Assembly (NCBI GenBank): GCA_964419255.1
Contig: CAYQOU010000001.1
Coordinates: 62,001-126,000 of the forward strand
Direction of reading: 5' to 3'
From: CAZPHU01 sp964419255
Lineage (GTDB): Bacteria; Fibrobacterota; Chitinivibrionia; Chitinivibrionales; CAYFVL01
DNA: 64,000 nt
The stretch's first letter is position 1, and every line of letters begins with the position of its first letter. A program made the translations under genes and the position numbers. The notes under the pieces were generated by a model. That model did no database searches. It saw only the letters and a list, made by a program, of their open reading frames with translations, and was not told where the DNA came from. Below, in pieces: positions 1-9,284 of this stretch.

Positions 1-30
1 TTGAAAAGTGAATTGGTGCAAGTATTTGGG

Positions 31-176
31 TATCCCACTCGTCCCGTCTCGCATCAGCGCGATGAGAAGAGAAAGAAAGCACATATTTTTTGCCGTTCTG
101 TCTGTGATTACTTCCGGAGGTCTTTGGTTTTCTGATTCGCTGACCTTCGATTCCGATTCTCCGGCTTTACGGACAT
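31..176 (+). repeat. Degenerate copy of dispersed repeat family A
   Basis: This is the weakest of five related intergenic elements. It carries GGGTATCCCACTCGTCCCG, an imperfect hairpin around CTCGCATC/GATGAG, then AAAGCACATATTTTTTG, and ends in CTCCGGCTTTACGGAC. These line up in order with the TATCCGTCCCGC hairpin, AGCACGTTTTT and TCCGGTTCTGCCGGAC of the better copies near 24.4, 58.4 and 60.7 kb. The rest of the first 330 bases shows no gene that I can support. Confidence 0.45.
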
Positions 177-334
177 AGAATGCAGTAATCATGCCAGTGC
201 AATGGGGCTCTGATCACATACCTGGACGGGGGAGGGAGGGCTAAGAGGTCGGTATATTTTTTGATTAATGTAGATTAGCCTAACACGCATGAGAGGAGCC
301 GATACACATGCAACGGGTGAGGGGAGAAAAGCCG

Positions 335-1441
335 ATGAGAAACGTTCTGCATCTGCGAAGTTCGGGCGATGTGCTGGGGGCCGAGCGGGTAATCATGGAG
401 CTTGGGCGGCTTGCGAAGGATTATGGATATCGTTGCGTGATCGGCGCTATTCACGATGTCCACGACCCGGTGCCCCGATTCATTCAGCAGACCGCAAAAT
501 TGGGCATCGAAACTGTTACCTTCCCAGCCTCCCGGCGCTATGATCCGGTCTGTATCCGATCAATTCACACGTTTATCGCCGAAAGGCATATCGATCTTGT
601 ACATTGTCATGGGTATAAAGAAGATGTTTATGGCTTTTTTGCGGCTCGGGGATTTCCGCTTGTCGCAACCAATCATCTCTGGAAAAACACCACCCTGCGT
701 TCAAAGACTTACGCCTCACTGGATGCCTTTATTCTCAGGTGGTTTAGCGGCGTGGTGGGAGTATCCGATCAAATTGTTCATGATATGCAAATGAAGGGAA
801 TAAAGAATCCGATAAAAATCGCAAATGGCATCGATTGTTCACGGTTCAGACCCCGAAAAAAGAATACACGCATCATAAAGCAGCTGCAGACCGATTCAAA
901 AGGTCCCGTTGTCTTAATGGTCTCAAGCCTCTCATCCGTAAAGGGCCATACGGTCGCGCTCAGAGCGTTGGCAGAAATTCGCAAGCATGAGCCCCATGTA
1001 AGCTTATGTATTGTGGGAGAGGGGCCGGAAAGGCCGCAAATAGAAAAGACAATCGGAGAGCTGGAGCTTTCCAGGTCGGTTATCCTCATGGGGAGCAGAA
1101 ACGATATTTCTGAAATACTTTCAATCGCGGATGTTTTTCTCCTGCCGTCATTCAAGGAGGGGCTGCCGATGGCTCTGCTTGAGGCGATGGCCTCCGGCAT
1201 ACCTCCAGTCGCCTCCAGGGTGGGCGAAATACCCCACGTGATCGAGGATGGAGTTTCGGGTCTTCTGGTGGAGCCGGGAAACAGCAATCAACTCATCGAT
1301 TCCTTACTGATGGTGTTAAATGACCGCACTCGGCTTGGACTGATGGGGCGGGAGGCGCGAGTTCGTATAGTCGAAAAGTTTTCTTCCGAGGCGATGTCAA
1401 AAGCATACTGCGAGATGTATGATGGTATTTTGACAAACTGA
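335..1441 (+). CDS. Glycosyltransferase family 4 (GT-B fold)
   Basis: This is a 368-residue GT4-type transferase that probably moves a sugar from a nucleotide-sugar donor onto a cell-surface glycan or glycolipid in the cytoplasm. The N-terminal half opens with the GT-B acceptor-domain pattern VLHLRSSGDVLGAERVI. The C-terminal half has VVLMVSSLSSVKGH, the donor-binding LLPSFKEGLPMALLEAMASG with its E-x7-E arrangement, and the AS-x-V-GEIP-x-VI-x-DG-x-SGLLV signature. Two starts are possible: ATG 335 has GGGGAG 8 nt upstream and begins directly at the conserved beta strand, while ATG 308 has GAGAGGAG 9 nt upstream and adds nine residues. I prefer 335. No other polysaccharide gene is adjacent, so the acceptor is unknown. 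Confidence 0.85.
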   Translation: MRNVLHLRSSGDVLGAERVIMELGRLAKDYGYRCVIGAIHDVHDPVPRFIQQTAKLGIETVTFPASRRYDPVCIRSIHTFIAERHIDLVHCHGYKEDVYGFFAARGFPLVATNHLWKNTTLRSKTYASLDAFILRWFSGVVGVSDQIVHDMQMKGIKNPIKIANGIDCSRFRPRKKNTRIIKQLQTDSKGPVVLMVSSLSSVKGHTVALRALAEIRKHEPHVSLCIVGEGPERPQIEKTIGELELSRSVILMGSRNDISEILSIADVFLLPSFKEGLPMALLEAMASGIPPVASRVGEIPHVIEDGVSGLLVEPGNSNQLIDSLLMVLNDRTRLGLMGREARVRIVEKFSSEAMSKAYCEMYDGILTN

Positions 1442-1637
1442 GAGAATCGGGCCCAAACGGCATGAATTTTCCCTTTGATGAGCAGTAGTGTGAAGCATTT
1501 AAGGAGCGGAATCGGGACAAGAGATTAAGGAAATCTTTCTTTTCAAACCGTAAGTTATCGGGAGGGGAGGGAGACAAAAGATACTGTTAGCTGATACCAG
1601 ATACTCGCACAATCGTAAGAATTACCCGAAGCATCCT

Positions 1638-2252
1638 TCAGGGGGCCAGGCGAGAAAGCCTCCACACGTTGCCATCTTTGTCGTATCGAAAACTGTCATG
1701 AAGCCTGTGCGAGCCTGCCTGCCAGAATTCTATTGCCCGGGGAATGACTATATAGCCACCCCAGTGGGAGGGACGCTCTATCCTCCTGCCCCGGAAACGG
1801 CTGCTTATACGGCGAAAGCGGCTGATAAGCTCTCGGCGGGATTCGATCGGCTGCGACTGCGGAGAGGCGACTGCTCCTATGCGACTCAGACGTGGTCGTG
1901 AATAGAAATAGCTGTCTGATTCGGTTGCCGAGAGTTTTTCTGCCGTCCCCTCGATCCGTACCTGCCTACCCATATAAGACCAATAAAATAGAAGCGCGGC
2001 CCGAGAGTTTTCGGCCAGTTGCTTTGCTTTCCGGGAAGAGTAGTTGGTGAAAAAAATAAAGCCACTGTCACTGAAGTCTTTCATCAAAACGGTGCGAATC
2101 GATGGAGTGCCTGATTTCGAACAGGTGGCAAGAGTCATCGCATGCGGCTCGATCCGGTGCCCGGGAACATTCTCCACGGCCTGCCGGTACCACAGGGCGA
2201 ACTGCTGCAGGGGATCGTCCGATAGGTTTTTTCTACTCAGTCTTTTAGCCAT
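1638..2252 (-). CDS. pdxH: Pyridoxamine 5'-phosphate oxidase
   Basis: This 204-residue protein has the usual PdxH length. It oxidises pyridoxine/pyridoxamine 5'-phosphate to pyridoxal 5'-phosphate with FMN, in the cytosol. Visible signatures are the FMN-binding stretch PSIRTVLMKDFSDSGFIFFT, then TNYSSRKAKQLAEN, EFWQAGSHRLHDSFRY and the family's C-terminal RLSRLAP. The ATG at 2252 follows AGAGGA at good spacing. It is transcribed divergently from the HAD gene at 2433, with 180 bp between them, and converges on the glycosyltransferase. Confidence 0.95.
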   Translation of the reverse strand: MAKRLSRKNLSDDPLQQFALWYRQAVENVPGHRIEPHAMTLATCSKSGTPSIRTVLMKDFSDSGFIFFTNYSSRKAKQLAENSRAALLFYWSYMGRQVRIEGTAEKLSATESDSYFYSRPRLSRIGAVASPQSQPIESRRELISRFRRISSRFRGRRIERPSHWGGYIVIPRAIEFWQAGSHRLHDSFRYDKDGNVWRLSRLAP

Positions 2253-2325
2253 TTATCGTCCTCTTTATTGTAAGAGTATAGCTGTTTCTGCAAAGTTTTT
2301 GCCAATCGGAGAGAGCTGTCTGCGA

Positions 2326-2355
2326 TTGTAAAAAACTCATCAACTATATTATAAT
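2326..2355 (+). promoter_or_regulatory. Predicted sigma-70 promoter for the HAD gene
   Basis: TTGTAA (2326-2331) and TATAAT (2350-2355) are separated by 18 bp. They lie about 80 bp upstream of the start codon at 2433, which has TAAGGAGG just before it. This is a sequence match only. Confidence 0.5.
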
Positions 2356-2432
2356 CGATTAAAGGAACGTTTTTTGCTATGAATCGGGCACATAAAACTC
2401 GTGAACCTCAGTACTATGACTAAGGAGGATCT

Positions 2433-3113
2433 ATGACTGATGCGGCTGAGAACCAACTCAAGGGAGTTATCTTCGATCTGGATGGTGTATTGGTGACCAC
2501 CGATGTGTTTCACTATAAGGCCTGGAAGATGCTTGCCGATGAGCTTGGGCTGGAATTTAACGAGGATATAAATCATCAGCTTCGCGGTGTTTCCCGTGTC
2601 GAGAGTCTCAAGCGTATCTATCGGCACAACAACCGTGAGCTACCCGATGAGGAGACATTTAATGCACAGATGACCAAAAAAAACGAGAAATACAAAGAAG
2701 CGATCTCTACCATGAAACCCGAGGATGTTCTGCCGGGCTCCGTCGAGCTTCTAAAGGCGCTTCTGTCAAAAGGAATCAAATGCGCGATCGCATCGGCCAG
2801 CAAAAATACCCCGCTGGTGCTCAAGCAGACAAAACTGGACCAATATGTGCAGGCGGTTGCCGATGGAAACCAGATCACCCACTCCAAGCCTCATCCGGAG
2901 GTGTTCCTGCTGGCGGCCCAGAAGCTTGGTGTTGAACCGGCAAACTGTATCGGTATCGAGGATGCCGAATCGGGGGTGGAGGCTATTCAGCGGGCGGAGA
3001 TGGTATCCATCGGTATCGGATCGCAAGGCAAAAAGGCCGATATGGTAGTCGAATCGGTGGCTGAGCTTTCCGCCGACGGGATGATTTCTTTTTTCAACGA
3101 TATACGAGGATAA
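2433..3113 (+). CDS. pgmB: Beta-phosphoglucomutase-like HAD phosphatase/mutase
   Basis: This is a 226-residue HAD-superfamily protein with a C1 cap. Motif I is GVIFDLDGVLVTTD, with both catalytic Asp. The cap begins FHYKAWKMLADELGLEF, as in beta-phosphoglucomutases, which interconvert beta-glucose 1-phosphate and glucose 6-phosphate downstream of maltose or trehalose phosphorylases. Motif II is IASASKN, motif III is SKPHPEVFLLAA and motif IV is GIEDAESGVEAI. A strong TAAGGAGG precedes the ATG. No disaccharide phosphorylase is next to it, so the substrate is inferred from the family alone; a generic sugar-phosphate phosphatase remains possible. Confidence 0.85.
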   Translation: MTDAAENQLKGVIFDLDGVLVTTDVFHYKAWKMLADELGLEFNEDINHQLRGVSRVESLKRIYRHNNRELPDEETFNAQMTKKNEKYKEAISTMKPEDVLPGSVELLKALLSKGIKCAIASASKNTPLVLKQTKLDQYVQAVADGNQITHSKPHPEVFLLAAQKLGVEPANCIGIEDAESGVEAIQRAEMVSIGIGSQGKKADMVVESVAELSADGMISFFNDIRG

Positions 3114-3128
3114 TCTTGAAAAAATATG

Positions 3129-3155
3129 GGGCACAGAGGCACAGTTTCTGTGCCC
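3129..3155 (+). terminator. Hairpin downstream of pgmB
   Basis: A perfect 9-bp stem GGGCACAGA/TCTGTGCCC with a 9-nt loop lies 15 nt after the pgmB stop codon. Only a weak T-rich stretch follows (ACGTTTAAT), so it may be a terminator or an mRNA-stabilising end. Confidence 0.5.
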
Positions 3156-3252
3156 ACGTTTAATCCGGCATTCGCAGGCCAAGCCACAAGGGCAGAGTTT
3201 TCGTCAGAAAATAAATGACCGGAGGACATTGATGGGGTGAATATGCGCCTAA

Positions 3253-3522
3253 CTATCTTACTATGGTTGGGAAATTATCCCAGCTTTTTCGGGCGAGCGG
3301 TGAAATCGTATCACATGCATCGATGACCGTGCGCGTCGTGTCATCCCCAGGCCTTATCGTACTGTCCCGGCCCTCCTGCTGCTCGTCAGTGTTCGATTCC
3401 GTTTCTATGGTATCTTCTTGTAAATATTTTTCTTTTGACTGACCACTTCTCTCACAGGAGAGCATGATGGCTGCTACCATAATAAGGGTTGAGAACAGGT
3501 TGTTTCCTAATTTTATAACCAC
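3253..3522 (-). CDS. Possible small secreted protein or lipoprotein
   Basis: This is an 89-residue reading frame with a GTG start and no recognised family. The N-terminus is signal-like: a short basic lead, then LFSTLIMVAAIMLSCERSG, where the Cys could be lipidated although the -3 position (Met) is not ideal. The rest is polar and acidic and looks disordered (EDTIETESNTDEQQEG). No convincing ribosome-binding site precedes the GTG. It stands alone between pgmB (+) and the secretion operon (+) on the opposite strand. It may be real or a chance frame. Confidence 0.4.
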   Translation of the reverse strand: MVIKLGNNLFSTLIMVAAIMLSCERSGQSKEKYLQEDTIETESNTDEQQEGRDSTIRPGDDTTRTVIDACDTISPLARKSWDNFPTIVR

Positions 3523-4129
3523 GCGATATCTTACTGTTTTCCGTAAAAAATCTTACCATGAGGACTTGGTCGGATTCCTTTTCTGTTCTGACTTCAACAG
3601 TTGCATACAGAAATAATATACGCTATTTTCGTAGTGTATCCTTCAGTAGGTGAGAAATTTTCGGCGGACCCAGGAATCGGTTAAAAAAGGTACCGTCTGA
3701 GCCAAAATGGGTCATACGGCTCATAAGTGCTCATATGGCTCATGAGGACCCTTTTACTGGATATCTAAATGTAGGTTTTTGGCCCCGAAAACCGGACATA
3801 AGGCCTTAGGGGGGATGTCTTCAGGTCTAAGATAATGATTTTTCTGAGGGTATCCAGGTCCGACCCAACAACATAAGAAAGAATTAATTGGCGAATGACG
3901 AACAGCATTTTTGGCGTCTCTGCCGATCCCGCATGCGGGATCGGTGGCCGGGCTCCGACGGGGCTTCTTTTTGTCGGTGAACCAGGAAAAAAATCCCTTA
4001 TAATCGGCAATTATTTACGGTAAATCGTACGCAAATTGAAGAAAACACAATTCTAATCAATAAACACGTGTTCAAAATAGTATTTTTTCAGTATTATTTC
4101 GTTTTATCGTTTAAAGACTGTAATTATAT
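3523..4129. other. 607-bp non-coding region upstream of the secretion operon
   Basis: I see no credible gene here. The stretch holds three spaced GCTCAT motifs (3718-3724, 3728-3734, 3737-3743) inside a GGGTC/GACCC inverted pair, a GGCC-rich stretch near 3781-3815, and a perfect 22-bp palindrome at 3923-3944 (CCGATCCCGCA and its reverse complement). A CCGAC/GTCGG hairpin follows at 3956-3977. The AT-rich 4020-4129 interval probably contains the promoter of the downstream operon, but no clear -35/-10 pair stands out. Confidence 0.6.
3923..3944. repeat. Perfect 22-bp palindrome
   Basis: The left arm CCGATCCCGCA is followed directly by its exact reverse complement, with no loop. It lies in non-coding DNA about 190 bp before the secretion ATPase gene. 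It resembles the CCCGC/GCGGG hairpin cores of repeat family A, but the flanks do not match that family. It could be an operator or a cruciform/terminator element. Confidence 0.6.
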
Positions 4130-5866
4130 ATGTTACCACTCTTTGGGGAACTTCTTCTCAAAAATCAGCTGATTGAACAGCACACTCTGAATCAGGCTCT
4201 TCAGCGCGCTAATAACCAAAACAGGCGGATCGGTGAAACTCTGGTTGAACAGGGGCATCTGGATGAAGACACCGTGTATGGTATTCTTGCCCAACAGTTC
4301 TCTCTGCCATTTCAAAGAGAGCTTCACGGCCTGCCGGATCGAAAACTTCTTCGAGATATCCCCCTTGAGTTGCTCAAAAGCAGACAGTTCTATCCGATCG
4401 AACAAACCGACACTCATCTGCATATTGCCATCGCCGACCCGCTTGATTTCGAGACTGTATTATCACTCGAGGCAGTAACGGGGCGTCTGATTTCGATCAC
4501 TATCACGCCGCCCACCGCTCTGATCAAGCTCCGGGAGCAGGTTTTTGGAAACGATTCGATGTTTAAGGAAACCGTCGGACGTATATCCCGTGAGTTTGAG
4601 GCGCATCTTCAGAAAGACACCGGCAACCTTTCTCTGGAGGAGATCCGCAAGAGGACCGAATCGGAACCGGTTGTCAGGCTGGTATCGGCGATTTTCGATG
4701 AGGCGATACGTCAGCGAGCATCCGATGTGCATATCGAGCCAATGGAAGACGGTGCCCTGGTGCGGTTTCGGGTAGATGGCATGCTGCATCATTATATGGA
4801 TCTGACCCACTGGATGTATGTTCCGGCAACCTCCCGGGTGAAGATTCTTGCCGACCTGGATATCGCCGAGAAGCGAGTTCCGCAGGATGGGCGTATTCGC
4901 TATGATCAGGATGGAAAGCAGTATGATTTCCGTGTGTCCACCTTACCGACTCATCACGGGGAAAAGACGGTTGTCCGTATATTGAAGCACGATCAAACGC
5001 TTCTTGAGTTGGGAAATATCGGACTCTCCAGCCAAGGGTTGGGCATACTCAGCGGGATTATCGAAAAGCCGCAGGGGATGTTGTTTGTCACGGGACCGAC
5101 CGGAAGCGGAAAATCATCGACTCTGTTTGCCTGTCTCAATCGAATCAAAGGCAAGGCGATCAACATCACTACCATCGAAAATCCGATCGAATACAAGCTC
5201 AACGGCATAAATCAGGTACAGGTCAATGAAAAGGCGGGTGTAACGTTTGCGCGGACTCTTCGTTCTATCCTGCGCCAGGATCCCGATGTGATTCTGGTGG
5301 GGGAGATTCGGGACAGAGAGACTGCCGAGATTGCCATTCAGGCATCCCAGACCGGTCATCTGGTCTTGTCGACCCTGCACACCAACGATTCTATCTCCGC
5401 GGTGACTCGCCTTCAGGATCTGGGCATACCCAACTTCCTGATTTCATCTTCCCTTCTGGGTATTCTCGCTCAGCGTCTGGTTCGGGTGCTCTGTCCTCAG
5501 TGCAGATATCAGACCGAGGCCGATGAGCAGACGCGTCAGAAGTGGGATGCATTGATGGGGGGTATTTCTCTGCCTCAAACCTGGGCTGCACGGGGATGTG
5601 AGCATTGTGCAAATTCCGGATTCAGAGGACGAACGGGAATTTTTGAGATCTTTACGATTAATGATACTCTGCGAACTCTTATTTCCGACAATGTTTCCGA
5701 AAGTAAACTGAGACATGCAGCGCGGGATTCGGGTATGATTAGTATGATAGAAAATGGAGTCGAAAAAGTTGCAAACGGTATAACGACCCCCGAAGAGCTG
5801 CTGCGGGTGGTGGTGGTCGATGAGCTGGCCTTGCCTCAACAACACACGGAACAAAGGAAGCAGTAA
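4130..5866 (+). CDS. gspE: Type II secretion / type IV pilus assembly ATPase (GspE/PilB family)
   Basis: This 578-residue cytoplasmic hexameric ATPase powers pseudopilus or pilus assembly. Residues 1-140 form an MshEN/T2SE N-terminal domain (GELLLKNQLIEQHTLNQAL). The core has the Asp-box region RASDVHIEP (about 197-205), Walker A GPTGSGKSST (about 322-331), Walker B ILVGEIRD (about 388-395), and a four-cysteine zinc module, CPQC near 454 and CEHC near 490, as in GspE and PilB. It is the first gene of an eight-gene operon, and its stop codon abuts the secretin ATG with no gap. Assigning it to T2SS rather than a pilus is inferred from the neighbours. Confidence 0.92.
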   Translation: MLPLFGELLLKNQLIEQHTLNQALQRANNQNRRIGETLVEQGHLDEDTVYGILAQQFSLPFQRELHGLPDRKLLRDIPLELLKSRQFYPIEQTDTHLHIAIADPLDFETVLSLEAVTGRLISITITPPTALIKLREQVFGNDSMFKETVGRISREFEAHLQKDTGNLSLEEIRKRTESEPVVRLVSAIFDEAIRQRASDVHIEPMEDGALVRFRVDGMLHHYMDLTHWMYVPATSRVKILADLDIAEKRVPQDGRIRYDQDGKQYDFRVSTLPTHHGEKTVVRILKHDQTLLELGNIGLSSQGLGILSGIIEKPQGMLFVTGPTGSGKSSTLFACLNRIKGKAINITTIENPIEYKLNGINQVQVNEKAGVTFARTLRSILRQDPDVILVGEIRDRETAEIAIQASQTGHLVLSTLHTNDSISAVTRLQDLGIPNFLISSSLLGILAQRLVRVLCPQCRYQTEADEQTRQKWDALMGGISLPQTWAARGCEHCANSGFRGRTGIFEIFTINDTLRTLISDNVSESKLRHAARDSGMISMIENGVEKVANGITTPEELLRVVVVDELALPQQHTEQRKQ

Positions 5867-8053
5867 ATGAATTCTTGTCTTATCAAAATGGTGCTGTGCA
5901 TCTTTCTGGTGCTGTCCGTCTCACCTGCGCAGGCAACTCATCCCGGCGGCGGGTCACAACTGAGGATGTCGCTTGATGTGAAAGAAACCGATATCCGTGA
6001 TGTTGTTCGGATGATCTCAAAAGGATACGATCTGAATATCATTCTCGATAAGGATGTCAGTGGTAAGGTGACGTTGCATCTGTCCGAGGTTCCTATCATG
6101 GAGGGGTTGCGGGTACTTGCCCAGTCCAATGGGCTGGAGGTTTCAAAGCAGGGGAGTGTGTATCGCATTCAGAAAGCAACACAGGAGGAGCGATCCTTTG
6201 TCCGATATCACGGAGGATACCTGACCGTTGACGTACAGAACATCGATGTGATCGATTTTATCAAAGAAATCAGCTCAAAGGCTGTCGTCAGTATCGTGCC
6301 GGAGAGTAATATGGAGGGAAAGATCTCCGGTAAGCTCTACCAGGTCCCGCTGGATGACGGTCTGAGGGCGCTTCTTGAAGGAAACGGCTTTAAGGTGCGG
6401 CGGCGCCGTGATATCTACCGGGTGAGTTCGGAAGCCTCGGCGGGAGGCGAGGGGGGTGGTCGTCCGATGAGCCCCCGGAGGGTATCATCATCCGATTTTT
6501 ATGTCAATTATGACGAAGGATTTGTCAGTATCGATGTTACAAACGGGAATCTGGATGATGTTCTCAAGGCAATATCCGAACAGAGTGAAATAGAAATAGT
6601 TACCTACGGACATATAACCGGAGAAGTCAATGCCAAACTAAACGATATGCCGCTTGGTGAGGCGTTTGCTTTTCTTCTGGGGGGAACAAAATTTACGTTT
6701 GTACAAAAAGATCAGGTCATCCTGATCGGCGACCGCAACACCGCCACTCCTTCCGGACAGGCTCTGTCCAAATCGGAGCTGATTCATCTCAAGCACATAA
6801 AGGCCGACGAAGTTCCAAAAATCCTGCCCAAAAATATTCCCACGACAAATGTCCGGGTGGTCAAGGAACAGAATGCGCTTCTCGTCTCGGGAACATCGGA
6901 AGATATCGTAAGCACCAGGGAGTTTCTCAACACGATAGATATCCCCACTCCACAGGTTGTCATCGAGGCGATAGTTGTTGAATATAGCAGAAATGTTGGT
7001 AGAGAATTCGGGCTGGAGTATGGCAACGATCCAAGCGGCGAGACGGGGAGCAATGCCTATTCATATCCATTTCTGGAGTATAAAAGAAAGGGGGAGGACG
7101 CCCGTGCTCTGTTGAGGAAAATCACTTCGGCGGTAGGAGCCGATATCGATGAGTTCATCGGTAAACTTCCCGACAATTTCTATATGACACTGCGTATGCT
7201 TGAGGAGGAGGGCAAGGCAAAGGTACTTGCCAAACCGCAGATAACCGTCCTTAACGGTAATCAGGCTTCGATCAATGTCGGTCAGACTCAATACTATCGC
7301 ATAGTCGCCGGTACGTCCGATAATCCTACCTTCAGATTTCAGCCAATTTCGTTTGGTATAAAACTGGATATCACTCCCTGGATATCGTTGAGTGGGCAGA
7401 TAACCGCTGAAATAAGGCCGGAAATCAGCAATGCCATGGGTACCAATGACGAAGGATATCCCAATGTGTTTCGCCGGAGCATAGTCACAACCGTGCGGCT
7501 GGAAAACGGTCAGACCCTTGTTCTTGGCGGACTGCTGCGCTCGGATGAGTCGGTGACACATAAGAAGGTCCCGATTCTTGGTGATATCCCGATACTTGGA
7601 AACCTGTTCAAGTCAACCAAAAAAAATCAGAACGAAACAAATCTAGTTATTTACATAACGCCTCGAATCGTGGAAACAAACACATCCGTAAATATCGATG
7701 ATGAGCTGCGCAGATTCGACGAAAACAGCAGCTACTGGGGAGGCTCTTTTTTCCGGAGCGGGTTGAGCTCACGCAAATCCCCCCCCGATCGAGATTCGGT
7801 ACCGGAGCATATGGAACAGGACCAGGACTGGATGAACAATACTCAGGAGTCGGGTATAAATATCAGGGGAACCCAGGACACCTCATCGGATATGTCGCCC
7901 GAAACTAGGAATTCGGAATCTTCCATTTCTTCGCCAACGGAAACACAAGAGGCTCAGAATAGCGATGAGGATCGTGAGGGCGTCGAGAATCGCGACAATG
8001 GTGAAGGTAATAATTCAGGATTAGAAGAGACTGCTGAAGATGACGACTACTAA
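5867..8053 (+). CDS. gspD: Secretin (GspD/PilQ-like outer-membrane channel)
   Basis: This is a 728-residue secretin with a signal peptide ending near SPAQA (about residue 24). Three STN/N0-N1-like modules follow (about 30-105, 110-190 and 210-290), each with a DVVRMISKGYDLNIIL-type pattern. An N-domain comes next (LIHLKHIKADEVPKILPKN), then the C-terminal secretin domain (about 440-610) with VLAKPQITVLNGNQASINVG and the gate signature VPILGDIPILGNLF. The last 100 or so residues are Ser/Glu/Asp/Asn-rich and probably disordered, unlike the short S-domain of classical GspD; no pilotin is visible. The multiple STN modules are more PilQ/MshL-like. It overlaps the next gene by 14 nt. Confidence 0.92.
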   Translation: MNSCLIKMVLCIFLVLSVSPAQATHPGGGSQLRMSLDVKETDIRDVVRMISKGYDLNIILDKDVSGKVTLHLSEVPIMEGLRVLAQSNGLEVSKQGSVYRIQKATQEERSFVRYHGGYLTVDVQNIDVIDFIKEISSKAVVSIVPESNMEGKISGKLYQVPLDDGLRALLEGNGFKVRRRRDIYRVSSEASAGGEGGGRPMSPRRVSSSDFYVNYDEGFVSIDVTNGNLDDVLKAISEQSEIEIVTYGHITGEVNAKLNDMPLGEAFAFLLGGTKFTFVQKDQVILIGDRNTATPSGQALSKSELIHLKHIKADEVPKILPKNIPTTNVRVVKEQNALLVSGTSEDIVSTREFLNTIDIPTPQVVIEAIVVEYSRNVGREFGLEYGNDPSGETGSNAYSYPFLEYKRKGEDARALLRKITSAVGADIDEFIGKLPDNFYMTLRMLEEEGKAKVLAKPQITVLNGNQASINVGQTQYYRIVAGTSDNPTFRFQPISFGIKLDITPWISLSGQITAEIRPEISNAMGTNDEGYPNVFRRSIVTTVRLENGQTLVLGGLLRSDESVTHKKVPILGDIPILGNLFKSTKKNQNETNLVIYITPRIVETNTSVNIDDELRRFDENSSYWGGSFFRSGLSSRKSPPDRDSVPEHMEQDQDWMNNTQESGINIRGTQDTSSDMSPETRNSESSISSPTETQEAQNSDEDREGVENRDNGEGNNSGLEETAEDDDY

Positions 8054-9284
8054 AAGCATACGTCATCCCGCCGGCATCATCCACTCCTCTGAGGATGGAT
8101 ACATATGTGCCCAACTCCAGCGGCGGGAAAACCGTTGGGTTTTGCATCGGGTCCGCCGCTTTTCCAGTGAGTCTCCACTGAAGCAGCTTTCGCTTCTTAA
8201 GAAGTGGGTGTATCTGGGGATGCCCTGTCAGTGGCAGTTGGAAGACCGGATTGATGAGGACACCTGGACCTCGGCATACAATGTCTCAACTGCACTCAAA
8301 CCCACCGCATTGACTGTAGAACTGGAGATGCATGTAAAGAGGCTGCAGTTCAACCTCGCAGGCATATCGACGGATGATCTTTTTCTCACCACCATTCCGC
8401 TTCAGTCGGCGAAAATAAATTCTCCCTCATTCGTTTCGGTTTACAGAGGCTCCGATGCATATCTTGTGGGTATCACGGTAAACAAACACCTCTGTGGTGT
8501 TTTCAGGTTTGCTCTTGATTCCGTGCCGGTATATTCGCAAATCGGACGAATACAACGATTCTGGACCATGAAGACCGGAATGATTTTTCCCGAGCTTATA
8601 TGCAGCATAGGTGAGACGCAGGAAGATCTTGCTCTGGTACAGGAGTGTGTCTGCATATCGCATGATCAGTGGGGAGCAGATGAAGCTGAGCTGCGTGCCA
8701 GTGGTGTGGCACTGGCGCATACCGTCACTGAAACCGTTCCGTTGATTCACGAGAAGACTATTTCAGCACACATGCTGCGTATGCGCAATATTGCTGTCGT
8801 AAGCTGTCTTTCACTGATACTTCTATCCTCTATAAGTCTGATAGTTCCGCAGGTGTTGACCTCACATTATCATAAAAAGGCAACGGAGTACCAGAACGAA
8901 TATAGGGAGATTTTACAGAGCAATAAAGAGATACGTGAAAGCTTTGACGACAACAAAAAGGTTGCCGGCCGTATTCTCACGCTGCAGTCTCTTTTTGACA
9001 GGCAGACCGCCTGGTCACGTCTGCTGAGTGTCCTTGCGAAGTCGAATCCCCATGGGCTCTATCTCGAAAAACTTGGTTCCAAAAAGATGGAGAACTCATC
9101 GGCCACTCAGCTGGCTTTCAGCGGGTGGGCTCCTTCGGAGTCTGCAGTCACACAGTTTATTTCCACGCTCTCCAGTGAGTCATATATATCAGACGTGCAA
9201 CTATCATCCATACAACGCGATCAGCAAAGAAAAACAATTACGAGGTTTAAAATACAGTGTCTGCTTCACGAAATAACTCGATAA
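8040..9284 (+). CDS. GspL/PilM-PilN-like inner-membrane assembly protein
   Basis: This is a 414-residue bitopic protein. Residues 1-240 are cytoplasmic and lack clear nucleotide-binding motifs, which fits a degenerate actin-like PilM/GspL domain. One membrane helix follows (IAVVSCLSLILLSSISLIV, about 252-272), then a coiled coil and a periplasmic PilN-type ferredoxin-like domain (LYLEKLGSKKMENSS, LAFSGWAPSESAV, YISDVQLSSI). GspL has this layout, joining the ATPase to the envelope. The start overlaps the secretin gene by 14 nt and the end overlaps the next gene by 28 nt, so translation is coupled. The membership call rests on architecture and operon position; direct sequence similarity is weak. 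Confidence 0.75.
   Translation: MTTTKSIRHPAGIIHSSEDGYICAQLQRRENRWVLHRVRRFSSESPLKQLSLLKKWVYLGMPCQWQLEDRIDEDTWTSAYNVSTALKPTALTVELEMHVKRLQFNLAGISTDDLFLTTIPLQSAKINSPSFVSVYRGSDAYLVGITVNKHLCGVFRFALDSVPVYSQIGRIQRFWTMKTGMIFPELICSIGETQEDLALVQECVCISHDQWGADEAELRASGVALAHTVTETVPLIHEKTISAHMLRMRNIAVVSCLSLILLSSISLIVPQVLTSHYHKKATEYQNEYREILQSNKEIRESFDDNKKVAGRILTLQSLFDRQTAWSRLLSVLAKSNPHGLYLEKLGSKKMENSSATQLAFSGWAPSESAVTQFISTLSSESYISDVQLSSIQRDQQRKTITRFKIQCLLHEITR

Noticed and set aside
3243..3326. 27-codon hydrophobic plus-strand frame starting MRLTILLWLGNYP
   Set aside because: It overlaps the opposite-strand candidate lipoprotein and ends quickly; neither codon use nor start signal favours it.
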